Below, one piece after another: positions 46,893 through 58,426 of a DNA stretch of 64,000 nt. Numbering within the stretch: position 1 is the first letter of the stretch; every line of letters starts with the position of its first letter. The stretch spans positions 28,573,208 through 28,637,207 of the forward strand of contig JAGTTD010000008.1 of assembly GCA_018398585.1 (NCBI GenBank), given 5' to 3'. The translations under genes were made by a program, and so were the position numbers. This stretch comes from Simmondsia chinensis. Its lineage: Eukaryota > Streptophyta > Magnoliopsida > Caryophyllales > Simmondsiaceae. Under the pieces are notes generated by a model. It saw only the letters and a program-made list of their open reading frames with translations. It searched no databases and was not told the origin of the DNA.

Positions 46893-49800
46893 ATGCATAG
46901 TGCTTGTTCTTCATGTTCTAGTGTCTCGCATTCTACGCTTGATTGCCCATCAGTTTCATCTATTGTTGAGTGGTCGGAGGAACAGGTTAGTGTAGCCCAA
47001 GGATTCTCAAGGAACGACCCATACTCGAAAACGTATAATCTGGGTTGGAGAAACCATCCAAACTTCTCCTGGAGCCAAGGAGGAGAAGGACAGTTTATGC
47101 CACAGCAACCGAACCCACGACCTCAACAATCCGGTATGCCCCGACCTTTTGGTTTTCAACCACAAGGGTATGCTTCCAACTACTCTCAACCTCCTAATTT
47201 GAGCTCTAATTTGAATTTTGAAGAGAAGGTTTTGAGTGCACTGAAAAGTTTGGAAGCTAATTCCCAACTCCTCCACTCCCATACACAATCGATCTCAAAG
47301 TTAGAAACCCAAATAGGTCAACTAGCTAACACTTTGAGTAGGAGAGATGAGGGAAGACTCCCTAGCCAAACCGTAGAAAACCCTAGGAACTGTGTGAGGC
47401 AAGACAACTATCCTCCCCATCAAGAACAAGCAAAGTCCGTTACAGTGTTAAGAAGTAGGACGGAGGTTGACAATGGGGTGAGTGTTGAGAGTGAAGTACC
47501 CATAAGTGGCGAGGGAGAAGAAAAGAGCAAGGAAAGAGAGAAGGCAAACGATGAGGTCATGCACCCTTTTCCCACTCCTAAGACCTCTGATCTTCCTTCC
47601 TCATATGTACCTAGAGTACCCTTCCCCCAGGCTTTAGTTGCACCACATCCAAATGGAAAGGACAAGAAGTGGGAAGATATTTTGGAGATGTTTAGGCAAG
47701 TAAAGATAAACATTCCCCTTCTTGATGCGATTAAACAGATCACGGCCTATGCAAAGTTCATTAAGGATTTACTGGACCAAAAGAGGCGATCTAAAGCACA
47801 TCTTCCTAAAAAAGGGTATTTAGCCGAGCAAGTGAGCTCTATTCTGAAGTGTGACACTCCATTTAAGTACAAATACCCTGGTGTCCCCACCATCTCTTGT
47901 TTACTTGGAGACTACCCAATCGATAAAGCCTTACTGAACTTAGGAGTGAGTGTCAACATTATTCCTTACTCGGTTTATGAGAAGTTAGGCCTGGGAGAGT
48001 TGCAACCCGCCATGGTAACCTTGCAATTAGCAGATAGATCAACTAGAATTCCCCGTGGTGAGCTGATTAATGTGCTAGTGAGAGTAGACAAAGCCTTGTT
48101 TCCTGCTGATTTCCTTATGCTTGATATGGAACCTTCTAGTCATTCAAAAAACCATGTCCCTATCATTCTAGGTCGGTCTTTCTTAGTGACGGCCTATGCT
48201 ACCATTAATTGTAGATCTGGGGTAATGGATGTTAGCCTTGCCAATATGACTATTAGATTGAATATTTTTAAGGCTTCGTTGTCACCCTCTAGTGAGGATG
48301 AGTCGGAGTGTTTCTGGGTGGATATTATTGATAATTTGGTGGACCAAACACTCCCTTCTATCCTCGTTAGTGATTCCCTTGAGCGAGCACTAGTATACGA
48401 TTGTTCTGATGATTTTGAAATTGAAAATGACATTAGAGAGATGAGTGATTTGCTTGAGTTGTGTGCCCCTTTAGAGACTTGTCATTGGTTGTCAAAAGTA
48501 GAAGCTTTACCTACGCTTTCGGATTTCCCTGCCTTGCCTTCCATAGTTTCACCACCCAAACTTGAACTTAAGTCGTTGCCATCTACTCTTAAGTATGCTT
48601 TCTTAGGACCCGATGAGACTTTACCTGTGATTATCTCTTCTCAGTTGTCTAGGGAACAGAAAGATGCATTGATGATAGTGCTTAGTGATCATAAGAGTGC
48701 CATTGGGTGGTCTGTGGCTGATTTTAAGGGTATAGACCCTTTCATGTGTATGCATAGGATTTTTTTTGATGAGAATGCTAGACCCACTAGAGAGATGCAA
48801 AGGAGGTTGAACCCTAACATGAAGGAAGTCGTAAAGAAAGAGATTGTGAAGTTGCCTGATGTGGGTATGATTTACCTAATTTCTGATGGCAGGTGGGTTA
48901 GCCCTATTCAGATAGCCCTAAAGAAGTCGGGCGTTACAGTGATTAGGAGTAGCGATGGAGAGTTAGTTCCTACTAGGGAGACCATGGGCTGGAGGGTTTG
49001 TATTGACTATAGGAAGCTTAACTCTGCCACTAGGAAGGACCATTTTCCTTTACCATTCATTGACCAGATTTTGGAGAAGTTAGCTAGTGATGTATATTCA
49101 AGATATAACCAGGTAGCAGTCTACCTAGAGAATCAGGAGAAAACGACCTTTACATGCCCCTTTGGCACATTTGCCTACCGTAGGATGCCATTTGGTTTAT
49201 GTAATGCGCCTGCTACATTTTAGAGATGCATGATGTCTATCTTTTCTGACATGGTAGATAGATTTCTTGAGGTTTTTATGGACGATTTCTCTATTTTTGG
49301 ACCTTCGTTTGATGAATGCTTGCAGAATTTAAGGCTTGTGCTAAAAAGATGTGAAGTGACCAATCTTGTTTTGAGTTGGGAAAAGTGTCACTTTATGGTT
49401 CAAGAGGGATTGTATTGGGTCATAGAGTGTCTAAGAAGGGTATTGAGGTTGATAAGGCTAAGGTCGATCTGATTGCAAACTTACCCCCTCCCTCAAACGT
49501 GAAGCAAGTTAGATCCTTTCTAGGTCATGTAGGTTTCTATAGGAGATTCATTAAGGACTTTGAGAAGTTAGCCAGACCATTAACTAGCTTGCTAGCTAAG
49601 GAGACATCATTTGAGTTTGATGAGTCTTGCCTAGAAGCTTTTCAAAAACTACGGTCATTACTTGTTTTGGCCCCCATTAAGCCCCCAGATTACTCTCTTC
49701 CTTTTGAAATTATGTGTGACTCTTCTGATTTTGTTATAGGTGCTATCCTAGGTCAAAGAGTAAACAAAGTGCCTCATGTCTTTTACTATGCCAGTAAAAC

Positions 49801-50834
49801 TCTTAATGATTCACAACGCCATTACACCACTACTGAAAAGGAGTTGCTAGCTGTCGTGTTTGCTCTAGACAAGTTTTGTTCTTATCTTTTGAGGTCAAAA
49901 GTCATTATCTATTCTGACCATGCTGCATTGAAATATTTTCTCTCTAAGAAAGAAACGAAACCTAGGCTAGAAACGAAACCTAGGCTCATTAGGTAGATTC
50001 TTCTACTTCAAGAGTTCGACATTGAGATTAGAGATAAGAAAGGTGCAGAGAATGTGGTAGCTGACCATCTTTCTAGGACTTTCTTTGAGCATCATGATCC
50101 ATCTATTTCAATGCATGACTCTTTTCCCGATGAGAAACTTTTTGTTGTCTCCCATTCACGTGGCCCTTGGTTTGTAGATATTGTTAACTTCCTCGCTACA
50201 GGTGCGATTCCATCTACTTGGTCTAAGCAAGAAAAGGATAGGTTTTACTCTCAAGTAAAGCACTTTTACTGGGACGACCCCGACTTGTTTAAACATTGTG
50301 CGGACCAAGTAATTTGTAAATGTGTTCCAGAGTGTGAGTATCATAGCATTTTATCTTTTTGTCACTCATATGCTTGTGGAGGACACTTTGGAGGTCGTAG
50401 GATTGCCGCAAAGGTCCTACAGTGTGGTTTTTATTGGCCTACTCTGTTCAAGGATGCTCACAAGTTTTGTCTTGCATGTGAGTGTTGTCAGCGCACTGGC
50501 ACAATGACACGTCGAGACATGATGCCTTTGAACCACCTTTTAATTGTGGAAATATTTGATGTTTGGGGTATTGACTTTATGGGATCATTTCCCCCATCCT
50601 TTGGGTTTCTTTACATACTTTTAGGGGTCGACTATGTGTCTAAATGGGTTGAGGCTATACCTACTAGGACCAATGACCACAAAGTGGTCATGCAATTTGT
50701 CAAGGATCACATTTTTAAACGCTTTGGTACCCCTAGAGCACTCATTAGTGATGGTGGAAGTCATTGCATTCATAGGTCATTTGAGACACTTCTTAGGAAG
50801 TACTCAGTGCATTATAAGATTGCCGCCCCCTATC
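46893..50834 (+). pseudogene. gag end, protease, RT, RNase H and integrase front (element E)
   Basis: A 776-codon open frame (46893-49223). A zinc knuckle CSSCSSVSHSTLDC lies at residues 5-18. The protease has its catalytic Asp changed to Asn (LLNLGVSVNIIPYS, about 47935), and ends VPIILGRSFL. RT runs from about 48750 (RRLNPNMKEVV; CIDYRKLNSAT; RMPFGLCNAPATF), stopping at TAG 49221 where the family has CAG. After the stop comes FLEVFMDDFSIFG, a frameshift near 49405, then HVGFYRRFIKDFEK, RNase H (CDSSDFVIGAILG, TEKELLAVVFALD, SDHAALKYF), an 18-bp tandem duplication (49952-49987), TAG at 49994, and the integrase: zinc finger, WGIDFMG and ALISDGG. Cut at 50834 by F. Confidence 0.85.
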
Positions 50835-51293
50835 TGTCACGACCCGAGGAAGTCGACCGGCTAATTTCTTGCTTTTGATTTTTGTAATTTTGTAACAATT
50901 ATGTAATGTAAAAATATAGAATTAGTTAAGTACAAAAATTTAGTTTGAATTTTGAAAGTAGGTGGAAGGGGCCGGTATTGAGGAAGAAAAGGGAGGCAAA
51001 GGGTAAATTCAAATTGTGATGATGTAAGCTATGTACTAGGCCTAAACCCCTTCCCTCCATTTTTGTCTATTTAAACACTTGTATGATGTCTTTTGAATTA
51101 TCAATGAAAATTAACAAAATTATCTCTTATCTCTCCCTCTCTAACCGTCTCCCCCTCTCCCTTCTAATTCTATCTTCTTCTCCCTTCTAACTCTTCTAAT
51201 TTCCCCTCTAATTCTACTCTCTTCTTCTAACTCTCATCTAAACTCCCTTCTATCTCAAAATTCTATCCGAGTCACGGGCCTAGGTTCGTGACA
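50835..51293 (+). repeat. 5' LTR of element F
   Basis: 459 bp, TGTCACGACCCGAGG...GTTCGTGACA, with inverted ends TGTCACGA/TCGTGACA. TATTTAAACAC near 51068 may be the promoter. Confidence 0.95.
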
Positions 51294-51296
51294 AAG

Positions 51297-51308
51297 TGGT
51301 ATCAGAGC
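51297..51308 (+). promoter_or_regulatory. Primer-binding site of element F (tRNA-iMet)
   Basis: TGGTATCAGAGC, the exact complement of the initiator Met tRNA 3' end, 3 nt after the LTR. Confidence 0.92.
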
Positions 51309-51408
51309 TATCTTCCGATCGAAGAGGGCTTATCCTATCCTTACTTTCCTCATTCGGTTAAAACCGAATCAAAAAAAAAAAAAAAAAAAAACGGCTATAA
51401 CAAGAAGC

Positions 51409-54400
51409 ATGTCCTCAACCGGTCACACCGATACCAACGAGTGGGTCGACGCCGTTGATGATCGGATGGTCCGCTTGGAGGAAAGGATGGACCGAATGGA
51501 GGAGCAACAAAACCGAAACAACCTCGAGATAAGAGCAGACATGGCGGACGTGAAGGCTGACCTGAGGGCCCTAACCGATGCCGTGGGTCGGTTGGTGAAG
51601 GCCCAAGAAAAGAGGACCGAGGTGGAGACCGTGGCACCTACCATGGGAGGCCGTGACAATGCCGCACCAGGGGGGTCAGGCACGTACCCGAGGTCCGGCA
51701 ATGGGATCCTACCGCCTCCAATGCACTCTTCAGAATTCCGACACAACCCGGCCCCACCGAGAGTCACGGATGAAGGGGACCTTAACCGAAGCCACGGAAG
51801 CAACCGCACCTGGACCTCCCATGCGCCCAAGCTCGAGATCCCGAAATTTGAAGGTACGAACCCGAGATCCTGGATCCGTAAGTGCCTTAAATACTTTCGT
51901 TGGTACCAAGTGCCCGAAACCGAGTGGGTTGAATATGCTTCAAGCCACCTTCATGAACCCGGGGACATTTGGTTCCACGGGCTAGAGCTTAGACACCCTC
52001 ACATGATGTGGACCTTTTTTATGGATGAATTGTGCAAACGTTTTGGGGACCGATCACTCCAAGACATAGTAGAGGAGTTTAGCAAGATGTCGCAAAACGG
52101 GCCGGTTGAAGATTATATTTTAAAATTTGAAGAATTAAAGAGTTGGATGCTTATCCATCACCCGACATTGAGCGAGGCATACTTTGTCTCAAGCTTTATT
52201 AGCGGACTTAAGCCCGCCATTCGAGCATCCGTCAAGACAAGCCGGCCGACCGAGCTTAGCATGGCCTTTGAACAGGCCAAACTCCAAGAGGTTGCGGTAG
52301 CCGAAATCAGAAACGCTGCCCGACCTGTCAACCGACCCAGTTTTAGTGCCCGACCAGGTCCCAGCAGCCGACCAGTGTCTTCGGCAGCGTCCCAGGGCTG
52401 GGCCCAGTCTCACGGGCCCGTGTCCAAGACCAGCAGCGGCAGCAACCCGGGTCCCAGCGCGCCGAGACGAGAGCCGGGCCAATGTTACAAGTGCCATGAA
52501 AAATACTTTCCGGGGCACGTTTGTAAGAAGGCCTTGCAAAGTATGGAAGGAGAAGAGGTCGAAGACGAAGCCCAAGAAGAGGAAATGGTAGGCGAAGAGC
52601 CAACCGAAGGAGAAGACAATGGAGCTATGGAAATTTCTCTAAATGCACTCTCGGGCCGAGTCACGCACAACACCTTGAGATTGAAGGGCTTAATTAAGAA
52701 GCGGGAGGTAAATATCTTGATCGATAGCGGGTCCACTAATAGCTTCCTAGACGCTAATGTGGTCCGGGAGCTTCAGCTCGAAACCGTGCCCACCGTTGTC
52801 ACGACCGTAACGGTGGCAAACGGGGAGAGCCTCGTTAGTTATCAAAAATGCCCGGGCATAAGGTGGAAGGTCCAAGGCACAACGTTCGTTGATGACTTGA
52901 GGGTATTGGAACTCCGCGGCAGTGACATGGTCCTTGGGGTTGATTGGCTCCAACGATATGGACCCGTGACATTTGACTTCACCAACCTCAAGTTCGCTTG
53001 CTTCAAAGAAGGAAAGGCAGTCCGCTTACAAGGCACCTCCGAAAAAGCCGCCCTACAATCAATTTCGGGTCAAGGCCTCGCCAAGCTCTTCAAGAAGGCC
53101 GGACATGTAATGGGTCACCTCTTTATGGCTACCGCCGAGGAGGCCTCCGAATCCGTCACTCATCCGGAGATAGAACGCATCCTCGACCGCTATCAAGATG
53201 TTTTTGAGGAACCGAAGACCCTTCCGCCTCCTCGCTCACATGATCACCGCATTCCCACCTTGCCCGAAGCCAGGCCCGTCAACATAAGGCCCTACCGCTA
53301 CCCGCACGGGCAAAAGAACGAGATCGAAAGGCAAGTCAAGGAAATGTTGGGAGCCTCCCTTATCCAACCGAGCCGAAGCCCATTTGCTTCCCCGGTACTC
53401 TTGGTCCGCAAAAAGGACGGGTCCTACCGTTTTTGCGTGGACTATCGGCAACTCAACAACATCACCATCAAGGATAAGTTTCCGATACCGGTCATCGACG
53501 ATTTACTAGATGAGCTCAAGGGGTCTTCCATATTTTCCAAGATCGATCTCCGCGCCGGTTATCACCAAATCCGAGTGTATGAAGAAGACCAGCATAAGAC
53601 CGCCTTCCGAACTCACCAAGGGCATTATGAGTTCCGAGTCATGCCCTTCGGACTCACTAACGCCCCCGCCTCCTTCCAAGCCTTGATGAACGAAGTTTTC
53701 GAGCCATATCTACGCAAGTTTGTGCTCGTATTCTTTGATGACATCTTGGTCTACAGCCCGAGCCTTTCCGTGCATCTTAGGCACTTAACCGAAGTGCTCG
53801 AGACCCTTCGTATGCACCGCCTCTATGCAAAACGGAGCAAGTGTACCTTCGGACAAGATCGGGTAGAATACTTGGGACACGTAATTTCGAGAGAAGGGGT
53901 CGCAACCGAAGAAGGCAAGATCGAGGCCATGAAGAAGTGGCCAAAACCGAAGAATGTCAAGAGCCTCCGTGGGTTCTTGGGACTCACCGGATATTACCGG
54001 AAGTTCATCCGTGGATATGGAACCATGAGCAAGCCATTGACCAACCTCCTCAAGAAAGGGGGATTTCTTTGGGATGAGAAGGCCGATCACGCATTCGAGG
54101 CCTTGAAAGAGGCCATGACAACCGCCCCGGTCCTGGCACTTCCCGACTTCATCGCCTTGACACATCCGTACACCGCAAGCAAGGTAGCCCAACTGTTCGT
54201 AGACCAGGTCTACCGACTTCATGGGTTGCCCAAGAATATTATTTCAGACCGAGACGCATCCTTCCAGAGCCTCTTTTGGAAGGAGCTCATGCGCCTAGCC
54301 GGGGTCGCTCTCAGAATGAGTAGTGCCTATCATCCACAATCCGACGGACAGACCGAACGGGTCAATCAGTGTCTCGAAAGTTATCTCCGAGCCATGGCCC

Positions 54401-55098
54401 TCCATAAACCGAAACAGTGGTCTCCCTGGCTTCCTTTGGCAGAATTCTGGTACAACACCCACTATCACTCATCGATGAAAGGGACCCCGTTCCGCGCCCT
54501 CTATGGTTATGAACCCAAGTTCCTCGCTCTCGACGTCCCTTGCATCTCTACCTCCGGGGATGTGGAGGACTTTGTCAATGAAAGGCAGAACTTGATTGGC
54601 CTATTAAAGGAAAACTTAAAGGAGGCTCAACACCGCTATAAACAGCAAGCCGACCATCGGAGGACCGAGAGAGTGTTCGAAGTAGGTGACTGGGTGTACC
54701 TTAAGCTGCAGCCATATCGACAAACCTCCGTTGCAATACGAAGAAACCTAAAGCTGGCCGCTCGATACTATGGGCCATACCGAATTGAAGCCCGAATCGG
54801 AGAAGTGGCCTACAAACTCGAGCTCCCCGAAGGGTCCAAAATCCATCCCGTTTTCCATGTTTCCCGATTGAAGAAAAAGGTAGGAGACAACATACGCATC
54901 ACTTCGGACCTTCCGAAGATTGACCACAACGACGAAACCGAAGTCACTCCACAAGACATCCTCAATCAACGGACCGTAAACCGCAACAAAAGAAAAATCA
55001 AGCAAGTTCAAGTCCGATGGAAAAACATGGGGGAAGACGCCGTCACTTGGGAAGATTGGACCTTCATTCGCAAACAATTTCCGACCTTCAATCCTTGA
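51409..55098 (+). CDS. gag-pol polyprotein of element F, internally deleted
   Basis: 1229 codons without a stop. Domains by approximate residue: coiled-coil-like start with RMDRMEEQQN (20-60); gag from KLEIPKFEG (about 140); zinc-knuckle-like CYKCHEKYFPGHVC (about 358); protease ILIDSGSTNSFL with intact Asp (about 437); RT from RPYRY (628) with FCVDYRQLN and the catalytic VFFDDILVY (about 774); RT ends TAPVLALPDF at 914. Residue 915 jumps straight to IALTHPYTASKVAQLF, which in relatives lies inside the integrase core. RNase H, the integrase zinc finger and the first catalytic Asp are therefore absent. ISDRDASF (second Asp) and SDGQTERVN (Glu) remain, then a GPY-type region (GPYRIEARIG, IHPVFHVSRL) and a chromodomain-like end (VQVRWKNMGEDAVTWEDW). 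Codon use is richer in G/C than in the neighbouring elements. Confidence 0.92.
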   Translation: MSSTGHTDTNEWVDAVDDRMVRLEERMDRMEEQQNRNNLEIRADMADVKADLRALTDAVGRLVKAQEKRTEVETVAPTMGGRDNAAPGGSGTYPRSGNGILPPPMHSSEFRHNPAPPRVTDEGDLNRSHGSNRTWTSHAPKLEIPKFEGTNPRSWIRKCLKYFRWYQVPETEWVEYASSHLHEPGDIWFHGLELRHPHMMWTFFMDELCKRFGDRSLQDIVEEFSKMSQNGPVEDYILKFEELKSWMLIHHPTLSEAYFVSSFISGLKPAIRASVKTSRPTELSMAFEQAKLQEVAVAEIRNAARPVNRPSFSARPGPSSRPVSSAASQGWAQSHGPVSKTSSGSNPGPSAPRREPGQCYKCHEKYFPGHVCKKALQSMEGEEVEDEAQEEEMVGEEPTEGEDNGAMEISLNALSGRVTHNTLRLKGLIKKREVNILIDSGSTNSFLDANVVRELQLETVPTVVTTVTVANGESLVSYQKCPGIRWKVQGTTFVDDLRVLELRGSDMVLGVDWLQRYGPVTFDFTNLKFACFKEGKAVRLQGTSEKAALQSISGQGLAKLFKKAGHVMGHLFMATAEEASESVTHPEIERILDRYQDVFEEPKTLPPPRSHDHRIPTLPEARPVNIRPYRYPHGQKNEIERQVKEMLGASLIQPSRSPFASPVLLVRKKDGSYRFCVDYRQLNNITIKDKFPIPVIDDLLDELKGSSIFSKIDLRAGYHQIRVYEEDQHKTAFRTHQGHYEFRVMPFGLTNAPASFQALMNEVFEPYLRKFVLVFFDDILVYSPSLSVHLRHLTEVLETLRMHRLYAKRSKCTFGQDRVEYLGHVISREGVATEEGKIEAMKKWPKPKNVKSLRGFLGLTGYYRKFIRGYGTMSKPLTNLLKKGGFLWDEKADHAFEALKEAMTTAPVLALPDFIALTHPYTASKVAQLFVDQVYRLHGLPKNIISDRDASFQSLFWKELMRLAGVALRMSSAYHPQSDGQTERVNQCLESYLRAMALHKPKQWSPWLPLAEFWYNTHYHSSMKGTPFRALYGYEPKFLALDVPCISTSGDVEDFVNERQNLIGLLKENLKEAQHRYKQQADHRRTERVFEVGDWVYLKLQPYRQTSVAIRRNLKLAARYYGPYRIEARIGEVAYKLELPEGSKIHPVFHVSRLKKKVGDNIRITSDLPKIDHNDETEVTPQDILNQRTVNRNKRKIKQVQVRWKNMGEDAVTWEDWTFIRKQFPTFNP

Positions 55099-55114
55099 GG
55101 ACAAGGATGAAATT

Positions 55115-55127
55115 AAGGGGAGGGGAT
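55115..55127 (+). promoter_or_regulatory. Polypurine tract of element F
   Basis: AAGGGGAGGGGAT directly before the 3' LTR at 55128; primes plus-strand synthesis. Confidence 0.85.
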
Positions 55128-55586
55128 TGTCACGACCCGAGGAAGTCGACCGGCTAATTTCTTGCTTTTGATTTTTGTAATTTTGTAACAATTATGTAAT
55201 GTAAAAATATAGAATTAGTTAAGTACAAAAATTTAGTTTGAATTTTGAAAGTAGGTGGAAGGGGCCGGTATTGAGGAAGAAAAGGGAGGCAAAGGGTAAA
55301 TTCAAATTGTGATGATGTAAGCTATGTACTAGGCCTAAACCCCTTCCCTCCATTTTTGTCTATTTAAACACTTGTATGATGTCTTTTGAATTATCAATGA
55401 AAATTAACAAAATTATCTCTTATCTCTCCCTCTCTAACCGTCTCCCCCTCTCCCTTCTAATTCTATGTTCTTCTCCCTTCTAACTCTTCTAATTTCCCCT
55501 CTAATTCTACTCTCTTCTTCTAACTCTCATCTAAACTCCCTTCTATCTCAAAATTCTATCCGAGTCACGGGCCTAGGTTCGTGACA
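55128..55586 (+). repeat. 3' LTR of element F
   Basis: 459 bp, same length as the 5' LTR; the only difference seen is TCTATGTTC here against TCTATCTTC. Confidence 0.95.
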
Positions 55587-55591
55587 CTATC

Positions 55592-56155
55592 ATCCTCAAA
55601 CTAGTGGTCAAGTAGAGCTTTAAAACCATGAGATCAAGTCCATACCTGAGAAAACAGTTCGTCCTGATAGGAAAGATTGGTCCCTTAGGTTGAATGATGC
55701 TCTTTGGGCTTACCGCACTGCCTATAAGACCCTACTTGGTATGTCTTCCTGTAGGTTGGTCTTTGGTAAAGCATGTCATTTACCAGTTGAGCTAGAACAC
55801 TGTTCTTATTGGGCCACTAGAGCCTTGAATTTCGACTTAGACCAAGCTGGATCTAACCGAAAGCTCCAAGTGAGTGAACTTCAGGAGTTAAGAAATGAAG
55901 CTTATGAGAATATAAAGATTTACAAAGCTAAAACCAAGGCTTTTCATGATAAACATATTTTGAGGAAAACATTTGCTTCTGATCAAAAGGTTTGGCTTTT
56001 TAATTCTAAATTGCATCTTGTTCCTGGCAAATTGAGATCTAGGTGGGATGGTCCTTTTGTGGTTAAGCAGGTATACCCCTCGGGTGCAATTGATATATAT
56101 AACTCTAAAGATGGTCGTGCGTTCACTGTAAATGGTCAAAGGCTTAACCTGTAGT
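55592..56155 (+). pseudogene. Integrase C-terminal part (element E)
   Basis: Continues the integrase cut by F: HPQTSGQVE with the catalytic Glu, one early stop, then [43 protein letters not shown] (the GPF/GPY module) and [12 protein letters not shown], stop TAG at 56152-56154. The 154-codon open frame is 55690-56154. Confidence 0.85.
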
Positions 56156-57531
56156 CTAGTTGGATGGCATTGCTAATGGACAGCTTATCGAAGTTGTCTC
56201 TTTGATGGACACCATGACTGATACTTGATCTCTGCTTGATTCACTGCGCCCGGCTGAAGGCATAAAATTTAGCGCTCCTAGGAGGCAACCTAGGTTTGTT
56301 ATTTCTTGTTTTTAATTTCATTTTTAAAATAATTAGTTGCTTCGAGGCTTATTTTCTCTCTTTTCAGGTTCTTGTGCCAGGTTGAAGGAATCATATATAG
56401 ATGTCCACGCCGTCTCGTCAGGTTGTATTGCTCCATCTCACCTATCTCTTGTGCTTTGATGATTGATGCTGTTGCATTGAGGACAATGCATGATTTAGGT
56501 ATGGGGGTGAGGCTCATTTGCATATGCTCATTTTTGGTCAAATTTTTAAAATTTTGAACATCTTTTTTTGCATTTTGTGCGTGCATTATAACCATTTAGT
56601 CAAGTTTTCCTTGATCAATGCGTATGTTATGATGACAGTGGGATTAATTGCTTATTTCATTCTCTTAATTCCATGAAATTAAATGATTCTTCTTCATACT
56701 TGTTAATGAGTGTTGTTGATTATTGTTGATATTAATGGGTTCTACTCATGCCGCTCATATATTCACTGAGCACAGGACTTTCATGTTGCAGAAAATCTGA
56801 AGAATTTGAGTGAACAACCTTATGTATCTTGAGTTTTGGAGCCTGCCCTATTGGCATATCCTAATCCTTGCCCTTGATGTTATGTAAAGTACTGGTTGGT
56901 CAATGTCAATTGTAATGATGAAGTATGTGTTATAAAAAAAAAAAGTCAAAAAATGGACAGAAAAGAAAGAGGAAACAAAAAGTAAAAAAATGAAAAGGAA
57001 AAAAAAAGGAGAAAAAAAGGGTTTCCTTCAAAAGAAAAAGGCAAAAAAAAAAAAGAAAAAGTGAAAACTGGTGTACATTTATGACAAAGATGTTCTTTTG
57101 TGCTATACTGAGGTCAGAATGTTGTAAAGTGGTCACTCATATGCGACTTAAAATTTCTCTATGTATAGCCATGTGTTTAGGTGATTCAATGGTGCGGGTG
57201 CACAAAACCTTTATATATTTGGTTGGAAGCGAGAATTTGAGGAGATTCTGTGACATGAAATCCTCTTCACTTTCACTTGTGCGTTTAAATTGCTTGAGTA
57301 ATTCCTATTAGTTGATACAAGGTTAATGAAATTCTATGACTAGTTTTGAAGTTTAATCATCTGAATTCATGGAATTGGAGAATGCTCTAAATGATTTAAT
57401 CTTGTCTTGAATTGTAATATAGGTGTTAATCTCGGAAAACTGGGCGAAGGTTGGGTTAGTTGGTCACTGTAGTCTTTATGTTAAATCATATGCTTTGCTC
57501 GAGGACTAGCAAAGGTTAGGTGGGAAGGTGT
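56156..57531. other. 3' noncoding region of element E
   Basis: Has GCATTGAGGACAATGCATGA about 320 nt after the stop, a motif also present after the integrase of D. An A/G-rich block follows (56930-57060) and a hairpin TTTGCTCGAGGACTAGCAAA (57494-57513) just before the LTR. No env-like frame is visible. Confidence 0.65.
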
Positions 57532-58395
57532 TGATGCGCCTCAGATTTACGCATCTATTAATTGTTATTTTAATTATTTTGTACCTATTTAATTGTAATT
57601 CTACACTCATTTTGGCAATTTTTATGTTTAGCAGGTTTGAAATCAAAGTTCCAAAAATTGTCAAATCTGGTGTAAATAAGACAAATTCGATGCATAAACA
57701 ATTAAATCAAGTGAATCAAGATTCGGGACATGAACGTATAAGCTTGGAACTCGAGCCCGGCCCGTAACGGGCCCAACACGCATCAACCCCCAGCCCATCA
57801 ACGCCTCAGCCCGTTTCAGCTCAGCCCATCAATGCCCAGCCCAATAGCCCCTGTTCAACAGCGGCCCAACTCTGGCCGATCGACCACCAGCCCACGACAC
57901 CGCCATCACCGACCTCAGCCCGTTTCATCTCAACCCATCGCATCACCTCCGGCCCAACAGCAGGCCCACTTCGACACCAGCTCAGGCTCACCAGCATAGC
58001 CCACCATCAATCTGCTTGGGCCTAGGCCCAGCGCACATAGGGTTCTGTCAGGCAGCTGCATCGTTTAAATTGGTGAGGGGTGTTCGATTTTGGGGGTGGA
58101 CCGCCTCTCTCTCTCAGCCCCTGTTTTCTCTTCGCCTCTCAGCTCTCTCTCTCTCTCTTTTGAGATTTTTATTTTTCCATCTTTTTCGTTAAATTGGAAC
58201 GGGAGCGAAATTAGCGTAAAGACCGACATGAGTTCATTCATCACCTCCTTCACCGGATCATCCTTGATGGAGAGCTAACTTGCTCTCTGGGGTTAGATTA
58301 AATCTTGGCCTTGACTTTTGTTTACTGTTAATTCGTTGAGATAAATACTTTGAAGTATTATATTTTTATTGTTTATTCAATTGATATGATTATTG

Positions 58396-58426
<31 letters not shown>

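Larger units (their letters stand above)
50835..55586 (+). mobile_element. Young chromodomain Ty3/gypsy retrotransposon F
   Basis: 4752 bp with two 459-bp LTRs and a perfect 5-bp target duplication CTATC (50830-50834 and 55587-55591). Removing it with one CTATC restores the integrase frame of E (AAPY/HPQTSGQVE). It has a tRNA-iMet primer site, one long frame and a purine tract. The LTRs differ at one position that I can find. Short LTRs, the iMet site and a C-terminal chromodomain-like segment place it among plant chromodomain gypsy elements; the clade is not certain. Confidence 0.93.

Noticed and set aside
51395..54222. Antisense genes opposite the gag-pol of F
   Set aside because: Reverse-strand frames mirror the G/C-rich coding strand and show no domains.
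56156..57531. Envelope-like gene of an Athila element
   Set aside because: No open frame above about 80 codons, no signal peptide or membrane pattern; the region is noncoding 3' sequence.
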